Shown in pieces: positions 14,401-27,460 of a stretch of DNA of 64,000 nucleotides. Where the stretch lies: the NCBI GenBank assembly GCA_018894105.1, contig CM032117.1, forward strand, positions 43,820,501 through 43,884,500. The letters are read 5' to 3'. Made by a program: the position numbers and the translations under genes. The notes beneath the pieces are model-generated. The model saw only the letters and a list, made by a program, of their open reading frames with translations, was not told the DNA's origin and did not search any database. The stretch is from Jacaranda mimosifolia. Its lineage: Eukaryota > Streptophyta > Magnoliopsida > Lamiales > Bignoniaceae. Position 1 is the first letter of the stretch. Each line of letters begins with the position of its first letter.

Positions 14401-14605
14401 AGTATATTTTACTTCGTTTCAGATCTATGCACCATCAAAGCATAATGATTATGGTTCTAAGTCCTTCCCTGGGATAGATGACGCACTTGAAAAGGCAAAG
14501 AGCTTAAATACTGCTGAATCGTGGCATTCTGTACAACATGAAATTTGGAGAGTCTCTAGAGTCATCACACAAGTTTCCCTATGCCTCAAGGGTGAATTAA
14601 AATGA
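7017..14605 (+). CDS. LAMP1: Glutamate carboxypeptidase II, LAMP1/AMP1 type (12 exons)
   Basis: Exons read by eye, all with GT/AG borders and matching phases: 7017-7964, 8089-8156, 8978-9059, 9154-9246, 9396-9548, 9836-9904, 10072-10159, 11983-12066, 13670-13761, 13833-13949, 14038-14178 and 14423-14605. They sum to 2118 nt, or 705 aa, the normal length for this family. Residues about 4-22 form a hydrophobic signal anchor. A PA (protease-associated) domain covers roughly 120-280, with an [15 protein letters not shown] motif. The M28 peptidase core carries the expected metal ligands: His346 (NHRDAW), Asp356 (AVDPSSG), Glu394 next to catalytic Glu393 (WDAEEYG), Asp422 (LNVD) and His506 (VYHSMYD). 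A transferrin-receptor-like dimerisation domain follows. Plant relatives (AMP1, LAMP1) are ER membrane proteins affecting meristem size, hormone balance and miRNA-guided translational repression. The first exon resembles LAMP1 more than AMP1. The ATG chosen is the one directly preceding the signal anchor. It looks intact. Confidence 0.9.
8244..8815 (+). repeat. Intronic minisatellite of 93-bp units
   Basis: This lies inside intron 2 of the carboxypeptidase gene. Four copies begin near 8338, 8431, 8524 and 8735. Each holds CCTGAAAATCACCCTGTGC followed by TTGGAGAGGACCTCTATCAA. The first three are head to tail with a 93-bp period. Before the fourth comes a second copy of the DNA preceding the array (GCAACTCTG...AGAATTCTTTAAAGGC), so a larger block was duplicated too. 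The unit is 31 codons long, so one frame stays open through the tandem part. Confidence 0.85.
10519..11132. mobile_element. hAT-type MITE in intron 7 of the carboxypeptidase gene
   Basis: The element spans 10527-11124 (598 bp). It begins TAGGGATGTTCAAATCC and its right end, reverse-complemented, begins CAGGGGTGTTCGCAGTTC. The flanking 8-mers are AGTTAAAG and AGTTAAAA, matching at 7 of 8 positions. The interior is dominated by variants of CCAATCCAA and TTGGATTGG, typical sub-terminal repeats of plant hAT MITEs. No transposase ORF is present. Confidence 0.8.
11190..11645. mobile_element. Inverted-repeat element in intron 7
   Basis: The left end reads ATGTTTGGTTATGTTTTGTG and the right end, reverse-complemented, reads AGTGTTTGGACATGTTTTG. 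It holds a (TA)n tract near 11467-11488. It shares end sequence and short internal motifs with the elements at 6.2 and 27.2 kb, so it is probably a diverged relative. No target duplication was found. Confidence 0.5.
12169..12192. repeat. (AT)n microsatellite in intron 8
   Basis: An uninterrupted AT dinucleotide run inside the large intron between exons 8 and 9 of the carboxypeptidase gene. The rest of this 1.6-kb intron (12067-13669) shows nothing recognisable. Confidence 0.9.
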
Positions 14606-15299
14606 AAATTTTGCTGTATCGTACCTTAAGTCTGGGCTGTACCTTTCTTTCCGGATTCGAAGATTTTGCTTCTCAATGGTTTCACAAAGTTAAATTCTAT
14701 TTAAGCTTGAGAATTTTTTATTGAAATTGTCAAGATGTTGATATAAATTCAATTTAGATGGATGAAAGGTCCAGCTTATCCTTTTATACAGCACGCAAAA
14801 TGCATAGATGCTGATTAGGTTTATTGACAATTCACTAGAGTATAGTGTTAAGTAGAAAATTTGACCCTCTGGGACACCTAGTAGGAAATACTGCCAATAA
14901 TAAACATAATTGAAGTGATATGCCTTCAAATATATTTAATTTAAAGTGTAACTGGAATCTGTTATGTCATACTACTAGTAATCTATGTTGCATATGCACA
15001 TGTGGATCTACTACACCATGAACAGATCCATTGAGATTTATATATAAGCAGAACAACATGCAAAAGTTTCGAAATGTAGGTCATGGATTAGAAAGTTGGC
15101 AACTATACATTTAATCACTAGAAAGAATTTTGTGACAATATAACTTATGTCATAACTGTACAATAAACTGCAACAGAGTGGAGACGGTTAAGAAAGAATG
15201 CAGTTATCATACAAGGTTCAACTGCCTTACATAATGTACACATTGGACTTCTAACTTTTAAGTAATATGTACAATAAACCAGAAGCATAAGAGTATCCC
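14606..15299. other. Shared 3' intergenic region of two convergent genes
   Basis: 694 bp separate the stop codon of the carboxypeptidase gene from the stop codon of the VPS15 gene, so both 3' UTRs must lie here. No transposon ends or other gene were seen. Confidence 0.7.
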
Positions 15300-18200
15300 T
15301 TACTTCCAAACCTTGATTGCCCCGTCTCTACTGCTTGATATCAGAAGTCTCTGGTTCAACTTGACAGAAGCCAAGGAGAGTATAGAATCATGGTGACAGC
15401 CTGCAGAGTCTGTGGCAGCAGCAGCAAGAATTGCTTTTCCAGTCAACCTGGTCGCCAGAGGTCGTCTTTTTGCTTCCTGGTTGCATTAACAGGAAATGAA
15501 ATGAAGTATGAGTATATAGATCAAATGGAACAATTAAACATGCACCATCAGCCCAACAAAAATTAAACAAGGAAAAGGTATTGCTCATTGGAGTAAGAGT
15601 TGTCTCAATTGAAAATGTAAATAAGTAACATCTCGTGGATCTTTAATAAAATCCAATTATCAAGAGACAAACTCTGGTTCTTTCTGAGATTTATATACAA
15701 ATTGGGATACCTTTTATAAGATTTATATGCATCATAGTTTCTAAATTGTTATATTTTACTCTACAAATGAGGAGAAAAGAACTCTAAAGGGGACCACCAC
15801 AAAAATATGAGAAGACTTGCAATCAAGAGATGAAGTATAGCTTCTTTCAGTTCTACAAAGATCAACAGCACATAAGTCCACTTTCCGTGCGTCTAGGTAG
15901 TAGAAAGAAAATGAGGCAAAGATACTTGAAAGATGCAAGAGCTGAAAACGGGAATTTTTTAAGTAACATTGACACAGCTGATAAATTTGGTCATTAAGAG
16001 AAATTCTTGACAACCATTAGTTAAGATGAAAAATGGGTGACCCAGAAAACAAACACCCTCAGAACCAAAAAATTGATCTGATAGATAATGTAAGATGTAT
16101 TTGTTTCTCATGCAATCATTCAGTGAGCCATCTTCTAATGCAGCCATCCACTAAAGGATGAAGAAACAAATTAATTGAATAAAAAAGCATGGCGCAAGTG
16201 CAAGAGTATGATCACATGCTCCTCCATCAGCATCATAGCCACTGAAAAAGCCAAAGATTCAGCCCAAAAGAGAAAAAACCAAATCTACCCTAGAAACAAT
16301 GTGGAACATTATATTCGTCTGGAATCATCATGTTTCTCCCAATGAAGTGATAGTCATCCTAATATATCTCCAGAACTACACTGTTCCCCCAACTGTCCTT
16401 CCCTGAAACTAGACTTAAAGATACAATTCAGCAGACAACTCTGTAATTTGGTTTTTATACTTCCTCGCATATGGGTAATCAAGAAAACATGGAAGCATGC
16501 CTCATTTACTCTAACAGCTAGCAATGCATGTATTTTGTACAACAAATTAAAACATCCATATTCCATACACCAGTTAACAGATAGTTAACCTTTTTGCTGA
16601 AGAACCAAGGGGACACCAAATGAAATGAACTGAAAGAAGAAACACATGCAATATATGATAGGAGTAAATGCTAGAAAAATGGCGCTTGCATGCACCTACT
16701 GAAGCTTCTATCCTCCTTCAGGAATCATTATACAAGGATAAATGGATAACGATACATAAGAGCATCTTGGTTCTTCAAGAATAGGACAAGAAAATAGGAA
16801 TTCTGATATATATATATAGATATATATATATAGAAAGAGAGGGAAAGACGCTCACACGTGCATGCACACACAAACACGCACACATACGAAAGATTTATAT
16901 AGCCCACGTGTATTGAGTAGACTTATCAGAATCTTACTTCATGAGTTTCCAGCTGGTGTTTATGTCATCATAGGCAGAGACTAAAACAAGTGTCGGACTC
17001 AAAACATGCGTAATTATTGTATTGAAAACAATATGGAGGGGTTTCTGTCGCCATAGCAGAGGCTAAAGCAGGTGCTGGATTCGAAGCAGGTCTAAAATAA
17101 AAGGATATGTGAGGAAGACAGATTACTTGCAAGTGATTGACTGATGAACCAGAATATAGGAACTCTTCGAGTTTAGACTTGCTGTGAAAAGAAACTTCTG
17201 TTAAGTTTTCCTTCATGGTCATGCAATCCTACGAGCTTTATTTGCTGTAATTCTTTCAGCCATTCTCACCAGAAACTTAGTATTATACCAGTAGAAATTT
17301 CAGAAGTTCCTTGGAAAAGCATCTATTCTATTCAGATTGTCAACGCACTTTTTACAAACCAATCACCTGCAGAAAAAAAAAATGTGTAGCAGATCCTAGA
17401 CCAATCCAAAATACCTGAACAATTTGCGCTCCAAAGCCAGACTTTGTCTCATAAAAATCATCATTTCGAACTCCTTTAATAGATGGCCCACATACACAAT
17501 AACTACGGTCAGGGCTGCATATACAAGTGAGACCATTGTTAAGAAATGGAAAATTATGACTGGAAGTAAATGGAAGCAAAAAAAAAATTCTAATGGAAAC
17601 CTCAATCTCAAGATAAAAAACCAGTCAGTACCTGCAATGATCCCACCTACGTATCTTCAAGTCAGTTCCCCCTGTCAACAGATCTCCACCAGGTAATGGA
17701 AGCAATGCACGGATACCAGGAAGGCGTGGAGGAGGTTCATTCAGCTCATCAATCCTGTACTTTAAATTTATATTTCGTCTTGAATCTGATTTAGTGTTAG
17801 GCTTACCAGATGGTCTGGCCAAGGCCCAAGGCATCTCACCATTCTCAGAATCACACTCATTGTTTGCACTCCTCAATACCTGCAAATATAAGAGCAGTGA
17901 TCCCGTAATAGACCTAATTGTCATTGGTTTCTAGATATAGTTTTGTTTCACCACTGGAAGTAATGCTATTTTTCCAAGTTCTCATGTAATTAGAGTGAGT
18001 CCAGTTAATTATCATGACTACCAGTGATAGCTCCAAGAGGAGCAGCACTCTGAGAGAACATTTCTAATCCTGAATATTCTATTAGGTCTATTCTTAGGAC
18101 TTATTAGAGCTCTAAAATATTTACTGTAAGTTAAAATCCACCCATGCATGGTGCAGTTTCATAGTTAGCTATAATTATGACTCAAAACTTTCCAAAACCA

Positions 18201-21200
18201 GAATATAACGCACTAATAAAATAACACATGCCATAGGGAAAAGACTGAATGAGTTGGGCAGGGTCATAAAACTGATTTCTGATACACTTTATTGCATAAA
18301 TGTCATAATACAGCAAACTATGAGATGGATGTATGAGAGAAAGATCAAAAACAAAAAACCTATATACCTGATGACAGCTCCCATTTTCTGCATTCCAAAG
18401 AGAAACTTCATTACACCCAGCAGCAACATACACTAGCGGCCTTGTGGCAACAGACAAAGGTGTGCCAGAAGGTGGAACAAAAAGACACATCTTTTCAATA
18501 GGGCAAGCAAGAGAGTATTGCCATGAGTTGACGGGTACACAGAATCTCAGATCCCACAATGTAAGAACACCCTTCGAAGATCCAGATACAAACCAATTAC
18601 CACAAGGATCTGCCACCAGAGAAGATATATAACCCTCCTCAGGAGAAACTTTCGTATTCCAGGCATTTGAATTTGTTCTTGTATCCCAGAGAAAAATCCC
18701 ACAATTTTGTGTACTGTATAGAATCATTTTGCTAGTACTACCATCTCCACAGTAGTTCAAAAGGCTTAGGATGGCACTTTCGCCAGAACCACTCTTTTTC
18801 ACATCAGCAATACCTGAATAATTTTCAACAACATTGCCAAGTCCTCTAGAGATGTGATCAACAGAAAACATATGTATCATCCCATCACTTGCACCAACAA
18901 CAATTTGAGTGGAACCTTGAAGCACAGCAACACACAGTGCTCGACTTCCACCCAAAGAATAGGTCAGCCTTGACCTAAATGAGATGTCCTTCTCCAGCTT
19001 CTTGCAATCCCATATCTTTACAGTAGAATCTTGAGAAGCACTAACAAAAAACTGCTGATCCATTGAGATAGAAATATCATTGACAGCAGATCTGTGCTCT
19101 TGGAGGTGTGCAACCAACACCCCACGAGGCCTCCACCCTGAATCAGGAATGGTCGATGAACATGCTAATGATGGCAATTCAGTTGTCCCACTGGAAGTGG
19201 AGTGATCATCCACTGTAAGAGAACTCCCTTTAATTCTGTCAGATACTCTCATTTCATGAAATTTGTTACTGATATAGGCTGTTTCATTAGCTTCTTGGTC
19301 TTCTACTTCATGCACGACTCTCCTCAATAGTGCAGGGCCATTACCAACATAAACGGATCCAGAGACAAGCTTAGGAGCTGGGATTGAACTAGTTAAACTA
19401 AATGATCTATTAATTGGATCCATCCAAGGCAAGGAGGAAGAACTGAAACCTAAAGAATTAAGTTGTAATGAAGAATCAGATGCAGCTGGTGCAGTGGATA
19501 TTGTTCGCCTATTGTCAACCTTAAAGTGGTACAAAGGTATGCTTTCTGATGATTTATCAATAAAGCTGTTCATACAACTCATTTGTGGAGACATAAATCC
19601 AGACAACTGAGACTTTTCTGAGGCAACATGGTCATGAGCATCCTCTGTAGTTGAAGCATTTTGTGTTAAGCTACCCATAGCTTTGAACTTTCCCTCATAA
19701 TCATGTGAATAAGTCAAATCAATGTGATCCCTAGTGTTACTGATAAAGTTATGATGTTGAATATCATTTTGCCCATCAGACCAACACTTCATTGGATCCA
19801 ACTCACTGGCAGTCTTCTGGAATAAGTCTATGGATTCCAGTTGTTTAGACTGTGATGAAGTATTGTACCAAATCTTTCTCTGCCTCTCCAGCATGTCTGA
19901 GCTTCTGGCATTTTGTAAAGCTTGATAATATAGTTCTCTTGAGACTGGTGGCTTCAGAGACGCAAGAAGAGCTTTTTCCGAGGCTAAAGATGCAGGTTGT
20001 CTATGCAGGAAGGGGCGTATAACTGGGACCAGAAATACATAAGAATCTACTGCACCTAAGTTCTCGCTACTAGCTGCAATAAAGGTGATGGCTGACCTCC
20101 TTACCCACGTACTGGGATAGCATAACAAAGGAAAAGCATGCTGGATCATCTCAAGCAGGATCCTCTTCCGCAGGAAACCTCTTCTGCACAAAATGGCCAA
20201 GCAATCTAATGTATTGACAATGACAGACTCAGTGGTATCATTTAGTGCCTGCTCAATATAAGGTAATAGATATTCCTCCACACTTCGCTGCCCCACAAAA
20301 AAGCAGACATATATTATTTTCTCATAAAATACTGCCCTAAGCTGCTCATCTCGATCATTTAGAAAAGCAGGGAGGATAGGTAGCAAAAAATCATTGCTCT
20401 GCTTCTGTCCCAAAAACCAACAAAGGTTGCCAATATCCTGCAAGAGTGCTCTCCTTATATTTGGTGTTTGCTTTGGACCCATCACAAGTTCTTGAATGAC
20501 CTCTGCAATGGATTTTCTCAACCGTGCAAGCTGTGCATCAGTATTTAGCCTCTGGGGCTCTGCAGAAGTGCATATGGCTGGTGTTGATGACTTCTGAGAT
20601 AACTTTGTCTCATTAAGAACTCCTGCCTCAGTCAAGCTCATTGAATGAAGTAAGAAACCATAAGCAGTCAATGCTAGCTTAGATATATTGCTTGCATAAC
20701 ATATCCTCACACTTTCCTCTGGATCATCAGGAAGCATGGAAAGCATAGGAAGAATATACTCCGGAAATATTTTAGCATCACTTGGAGGAAAATCTCTGAC
20801 TAGAGGAAGAATGTCACACAAAGTTTCTAAGGCAGCGCAACGTACGATGGCAGCTGGATCTGATAGCACTGCTATAACATAAGGAAGGATGCGCTGCAGT
20901 CGATCTTCATCATCAATATACAGAGCACAAGACTTCAGCAGCAGGACAGCAGCTCTCCTTATAAAAGGGACCTTAACATTACGAATGCATGAACAAAGAA
21001 GTGAGGCAATCAATACCATACCCTCACATCTCATTGTATCCTTAGGTAACGGTAAAAAGGGCATTCCAAAAGTGTCTGATTGATTGTTGTAATCCGACAT
21101 CAATGAGCTCAAATCAGCCAATGTAATCTTTTTCAAGAAGGGATGATGAGTTCGCTGGAATATACTGGAAATCCGTATATCCTCAGAAGACCTATTCCCC

Positions 21201-24200
21201 ATCAGTTGTCTAAATATTTCTTGGAAAGAAGTCTCACATGCTAGAACCTGCAGCAGTGATTATAGTAATTAAAAACACATTCACTAAGCACCATTAGTAG
21301 AGGTAGGTTTTGCCAATTTCCTTACCCTTGCATCAGAACTTAGAGGATTTAACAAGGAATAGAACTTATGAAGAAATGGTGAGAAGTAACTCGGAAACAC
21401 AACACCTGCATAGTTCTGCAGGTAGCTATCAGCAGAGCATCTTGACTCCGGGTCCAATTGAATCATATGAAGAATCATCTTGCGGATTCCTGAATCTGGT
21501 ATCTGCAGTTGTGCAATACAACAAAGCAAACACTAAGCATTGAGGTGACATTAAATAACCAGAGCCTTCCAAGTAATATTTTACTGATATAGTGAGCTAA
21601 ACTCTTGTAGTCAGATATTATATAAAACATAAAATGACAGATTAAAGGCAGTGGAATGGAAAAAGAGGAGGAGGGGGTAAACACTGAAGAATGAATGTAG
21701 AACTATAAGAAAGAAACCCCACCCCGGGCACGAGAATGTACCTTTTCCAGATGCTGGCTAGGATCATATTGCCCTCTTCGATATGCGAGCAGTTGAGAGA
21801 GTTCAAACAATGGTTGACCTTCAAGAAATAGCTCAGCAATCACACACCTGAAACAGAAAGCTGCAAAATTCAGGTATTTGAATGTACAATACGACGAAGC
21901 GCAATGAAAATGTAACTGAGCTTTTGCAGTAAAATTAAATTGTAAAAAGAATAAAGATATTATTATGGAAAACATAACACAAAAATGAATATACAATTTT
22001 ATTTTGGAAATAAAGATAGTGTATTAATCTAATTGATATCAAATTAACACATTTTCCTAAATAAAGCTTAACTAAAAAACTAAGATACAACTTTATTTTA
22101 GAAATAACGATCAATCTGTTCATCTTATATATACCAAATTCAGACAATCTCATAGATAATCTATTGTTATAAAAATGCAAATGTTTAGTATCGGATGAAA
22201 CATCTAAAGACAAAAGACTACTCTAGAAGTTGGTAGAATAGAGACACACATTTGGTTAGCTAAAATAATCACTTCAAAATAGAAAGTAATTGATAGAGGT
22301 TCTATCCAATTCTTCTTCCAGTCTGAAGGGATTACACTACAGCAGCAATCTATAGCATGTTGATGAATCTTAGGAACACTGCTGAAGACAACATTGCAGC
22401 TGCTTAAGACAGTAATAATGAAATGCCAGATAAATTGATTTAATGATGAGACACAAAGTTATAGAAGTAAGATAGCAAGCAATCTTTGGGTTTAAGAGCA
22501 CACTTAATGTTGTAAGTTATTCACAAGTTACATTACCTACAAGAAGTAAATTTAAGAAGGGAAAGTGTCATCTGCACTAACTGCAAAATGAATACATGAG
22601 AGCGAGAAGATCAAAATGGTGTCTTCCCCTTTAGTTCTAAGAAAGGAAAATCTAGCTCAAAATAGAATAGGGACTGCAAACAAAGACATTAAGGCTCCCG
22701 GAAAATAGTCCTCATCCACGCTTTAAAGGCTCTTGCTACATTTTGTTGTCTATAAAAGAGCATAACAAATGCTCGCCAATGTACAGTCCATTCATCAAAT
22801 TAATATCTGGTGAGAATATTGATAAAAGTTTTATCCTAATCAGCAGTCAGGAAAACACTCACCCTACAGCAAAGATGTCCATGGAGGGCTTCAACGGTGC
22901 ATCTTGTATCATTTCCGTCTCACCTCCATGCTCATAGAACCTCTGAAATATAGTTTGTATTGTTTAATGATGATGTTAACAACAGAATCTCAACAAAGAA
23001 TGATGAAAATAATGTTATCAGAATGTCACCAGCAGCAACCCTAGAAGAACCCAAATTTATTTGTTGAATCCATCAAATATGAAGCAATCAGCACTTGAAT
23101 AGCATAATAACACACACAATTATAATATTGTTAAAATCTCTTTATAATTGAACTTGCTAAAACTGATGAGCATCATTGTTTTGCAGGCCGGTGAAAGAAA
23201 ACGTTAACCCTTAAACTTATTATCTTGTACCAATCGGACCGTAAACTTTTGAGTAAACCAAATTGATACCTTAAGTTTTTAACGACAAAATATGACATTT
23301 CCCAGCCACAGTCACCTACCAGAACTGAAAAACCAAATACACCCATCCGTATGCTTATGGAGAAAAGGCATTATGTTTAAAAAGCTATCTGATAGTTATT
23401 CTTCATGATGCATAATTCTTTAATAATAAGCAAAAGGTCAAAATTAAAGTTTAAGCCATACTTACTAAAATAAGCACTTTAATATGTTTGAGCACAAATG
23501 TATACCTTTGAGATTATTAAGTATCAAAGAATGGACCTTTAACCTAACTCACCCCAAAAGCTAGCTCAGGAAATGAGGATTGTCCAAGACCATATTTAGA
23601 GATCACTACTCATTTACTTAACCGATGTGAGAAACTAACACATCTTGTGGATAGTAGGTACTTAAAATTGAGAGGGAAACATAGTAGTAACAAAATATAC
23701 TCCAAGCATATAACACGAAAAATCACCTCCCAGGGAAAAGGAAGTAACACAATTTTTATTTTAAAGGAGGCACAACAGGTAGAAAGACAAATTTAGGGTT
23801 TTGATCTTTGATGAATGACATACATCCTTGAAAAGATTAAAACAGTACTCTATGTGAGAAAAAGGTAAAAAGTTAGAGAAAAGGATAAATTCTTGATGGC
23901 TTGATTAGGAGTGAAGGAAAGAGGAGATTAAATAGAAGCAAGATCACAAAGCAACCAACAACAATCTTATATGATGCAAATCCAAAAACTCATCTATACA
24001 CATATAACCATGTAAATCCTTCTTAATTTCATGTAGAATGTTACATGATTAGCAAGGAACAATTCTTAAATACAAGCCAGGATTTTGGAACGGAAAAAGA
24101 AAAGGTAAATATTCTCATCATCTACAAGATTCTTTCTTATCTCTTTATTAGGCAAAATACTGAGTATAAAATTGATAATTTGCTACCATTTAAAAGAAAA

Positions 24201-26784
24201 ACCTTTTAGTGTCAAAAGAATTACAGTTAAAACAATTCCAAACAGCATCACTGAGAAACAACATCATGACTGAACCAGAAATATGGTACAGTTAATCCAT
24301 GTACATCTGTGTTTCCTCTATTGAAAGAGGATGGCTTGATACCAACCCATGAATCTAGACTGTCTATTTGCAGCAAAATTAATACTGCTGTACAGTTGCG
24401 CACATTTTTCTCTATACCCATATGTTATAGATATGCAGTGCAGATATGAGTTTTACCCATTATATTTGCATTAAAGTAATTAAGACTACTAGATTAAAAG
24501 AGTTAAGCATCATATAAAGTTTAACCTCTAGAACTTTTTCTTCTTCACATGATAATAAAGAATCCAAAAACAAAAAATTAGACCAGCAAACCTCAGGTGC
24601 GATATAACAGCGTCTTCTTCCACCAGTATCAAAGAAAAATGAAAAATCAGAGGGATCATCATATGGGATATATGTGGGTTTAAATGATGCAAAATCAACA
24701 AGGTACAGCCAATTCCAGGAAGTGACCAACACATTCTCGCATTTAATGTCACCTGCAATAATTTTGACATTAATCTCAAAAAACTAAAGTAAATATTGAC
24801 CTTGCATGTATGCGGAAATGAATTTAGGATAATCTCACCATGACATACTCCATTCTCATGGCTCTGTTTCACAGCATAAAGCAACTGTAAAACACAGTAA
24901 GTAAGACTCCAATTCCTACTTTTTTTTAACAATTTCCAACTCCAACTACATAAGCAATATTTAAAAAACAGAGATAGACAGTAACCTGAAAAGCCAGCCA
25001 TTTCTTTTCAACAAGACTAAGGAAAGGCCTAGTACTCAATCGATCATGAAGATTGTTAAAGAAGTACTGCCTCAATAGATAAGCAGCTTTATCAGTTTCA
25101 AGCCAAAACTGCAAAATGAACCCAAAAACAGCACCTATAAAATTGTTTGGAAACTGAGAAAGCAATAGCAGTAATCAAATTCAAAGCAAGAAAGAATTCC
25201 AATCAATAACAGAATGTATCATGAAGCCATCAGCTCTTGAAATCAAAATACCCAAATTTTGGTAGAGCCGTAGAGAACCAGTTTTAGAGTTTAAGGTTTA
25301 CTATTTCCTTGAAATTAGAAGACATAACAGTTTAAAGTCCTGTATGTTCTACATAGGGAGGAGTAATTACTTCTGGTAATTTGGTAGAGAAAAAAAAGAC
25401 ATTCTGCCTACTTTATCAACAATATACTATTTGTTTGTCACTTTGGGTAGTATTTATGTAAATCTTAATTCCTTGCAGTAATAAGTAATCCACTGAAGGC
25501 ATGCACATTGTAGTTTCCTCCTACTTGCTACTAACCCAGGAAAAAAGCAGCAGATATTTAAGATCTCTTTTTCATAGAATACATTGCTTGAAGATCATTA
25601 AACACTAAACAAGAACCTACTATATTCAGATAATTTCAACCAAACCACAAAACCCAAACATATAAACTGAGAATGCACTTTCACAACTTCCCTGAATAAC
25701 TAATCCCAAACAAGAATGACCACATAAAACCATGGTCTTGATTGAATTTTAGTCAGCTCTTCTGACAAATCATCTATTCCAATCTCCAAAAACCTCACTT
25801 CTTGAAGCCAGTTCATCCAATCAATGATACACTGCTTATAGGTTGGCATTCACATATGACTTGATGCTGTAATAAAGTGTGACTATATAGCCACCCAACA
25901 GTTCTCAGACTATTCCTTTCCCTCACCTCCGCACACCATCTAACGACAGCCATATTACTATTAACAAAAGTAAGGGGTTAAATTACCATACTCAGCTTGC
26001 TTGACATAATCAAGAATCCGCAGAAGCCAAGAGTTCAAGTTACACTCCCAAAAGATTTCAGCACCCAAATAAAATATTGGCCAGCAAAAACTACCTCGAA
26101 TCATTCGTAGCCTCTGTTCACGGTTCAGAATCTAGAGTACAATCAAAACTCAAGAGTAATACTGCCCCCATAATCTACCCACCTTCTCTTCCCTATTCAG
26201 ATACAATGAGCTGCATTACATCCACAATTACCATTAAATAAAACTCCAACTGCCTCCAAATTCATCACACCATTCCTTGCCTACAGAAGCCAATATAAAG
26301 CTTTTATACCTTTAACAGACAAGTTTAAAGAAAGCATATGCAGAGAACAACTTCAAACGTTAACTAGCATAATCGAAGAGAGGAGGAGAGCACGATTAAT
26401 TCAATGATCCTTCAGTGTGCGTGGAGCCTCACACGTAGAGACATGGACTCGTAAAAGGCAACAATTGAATCAGGTTCCATAAAAAATTTCGATAGAGGAA
26501 GTGAAATTAACCTGGAAGGGCCAGACGTGGGAGTGTTCGAGGATAGAGAAAATGTCACGAATGCGAGCAAGACGGCGCTCATAGTCGCGCAAATCAATGG
26601 AGTCGCCGCGTTTGAAGTAGACCTTGACGAGCACCAAACCCTCATCGTGCTTGCAGAGTATGGACTTGAGGAAACGGCCCCTCCCCAGCACTTCCTTCAA
26701 TACCAAGTTGTAAGACGACGGCAAATCGTGCAGATAGTACTCGGTTGCCGATGCCTGCGTTGTGCGCGCGATCTTATTCCCCAT
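15300..26784 (-). CDS. VPS15: VPS15, regulatory subunit of class III PI3-kinase (11 exons)
   Basis: Exons in transcript order: 26784-26512, 25108-24986, 24884-24839, 24752-24592, 22942-22863, 21847-21742, 21502-21326, 21247-18368, 17879-17632, 17514-17415 and 15476-15300. All have GT/AG borders and compatible phases. They sum to 4371 nt, or 1456 aa, close to other plant VPS15 proteins. The start MGNKIAR gives a Gly2 N-myristoylation site. The kinase-like domain has a GRGRF loop (34-38), Lys54, an H147-G-D149 catalytic loop (HGD instead of HRD), Asn154, and D167-F-A in place of DFG, as expected for this divergent kinase. HEAT repeats occupy about 330-720, followed by a serine-rich linker. WD40 repeats run from about 1030 to the C-terminus, which ends in a GAIKVWK strand. 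VPS15 anchors VPS34 and ATG6/Beclin on endosomal and autophagic membranes to make PI3P. Exon 8 alone encodes 960 residues. No disabling change was seen. Confidence 0.95.
16807..16890. repeat. Compound microsatellite in a VPS15 intron
   Basis: A (TA)n/(GATA)-like tract passes into a GA-rich stretch and then a (CA)-rich tract. It is inside the last intron of VPS15 (15477-17414), which otherwise shows nothing notable. Confidence 0.75.
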
Positions 26785-27170
26785 TTCCCGTCAAATTCCC
26801 TCCTTTCAGCCTAAAATCCTTTGAATCACAAGATAGAAGGTATACAATTTTTCTACATCTGAATTGGGGTTAAGGGACTAAAGGTGGAAATAGTGGAGGG
26901 GAATTGAGGTGCAGCTGCCTTGGCTATGGAATCTGAAGCTCTGAAATTTGGATTTACGGGTGGAGAGGATCACAGTTGTTTTTCCATTGGGTCTATGTGA
27001 CTGATCAAGCAAAGGTGGCTTGAATAAGAAATCTAAAAAGCATTCACTTAAAAAGATTCAAGTTAATCTCTATCTCATACTTAAAATTCAAAGTTGATCT
27101 CTACCTCGTTTTCTCTATCCCAGTATATCTATTTATCTATTTATTGATTATTATAAAAAGTTCCTTAAGG
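26785..27170. other. 5' flank of VPS15
   Basis: Sequence upstream of the VPS15 start on the minus strand. It should hold the 5' UTR and promoter. I saw no convincing TATA box. Confidence 0.4.
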
Positions 27171-27460
27171 TAATGTTTAGACATCTTAAGGTAATGTTTA
27201 GACATAAATTATGTATTTTGGGAGAATAAGTTTTGGGAGTGGGGTTGGAGAATGAGAAATTTGTGTTGAGAAATGTGATGCATGTTTGTTTATGTTTTGG
27301 GAATAATAAAAAAATTATTTTGGTCTATTTATGTTTTAGCAAGAGACAAAATTTACTGTAGCAATCAAATTAATGCATTTTTATTGGAATTTTGGACTGA
27401 AAATGAAATTGAGTAATTTTTTTATTGTTAGAATAATAATAAAATATATATGATATATAT
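27171..27460 (+). mobile_element. Left part of an inverted-repeat element, cut by the gypsy insertion
   Basis: From an ATGTTTAGACATAAATTATG-like end to 27460 this matches, in order, the reverse complement of the element at 6.2 kb: TTATGTATTTTGGGAGAAT, TTTACTGTAGCAA, AATTGAGTAATTTTTTTA and TTAGAATAATAATAAAATAT. The match stops in an AT tract exactly where the gypsy LTR begins (27461). The matching right half was not found beyond the gypsy element, so that side has been lost or displaced. A short direct duplication of TTAAGGTAATGTTTAGACAT lies at its left edge. Confidence 0.6.

Noticed and set aside
17396..17924. Several overlapping ORFs near the VPS15 3' end
   Set aside because: They are other frames or read-through of VPS15 exons 9 and 10.
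18254..18632. Plus-strand ORFs over VPS15 exon 8
   Set aside because: They are antisense shadows of a long coding exon.
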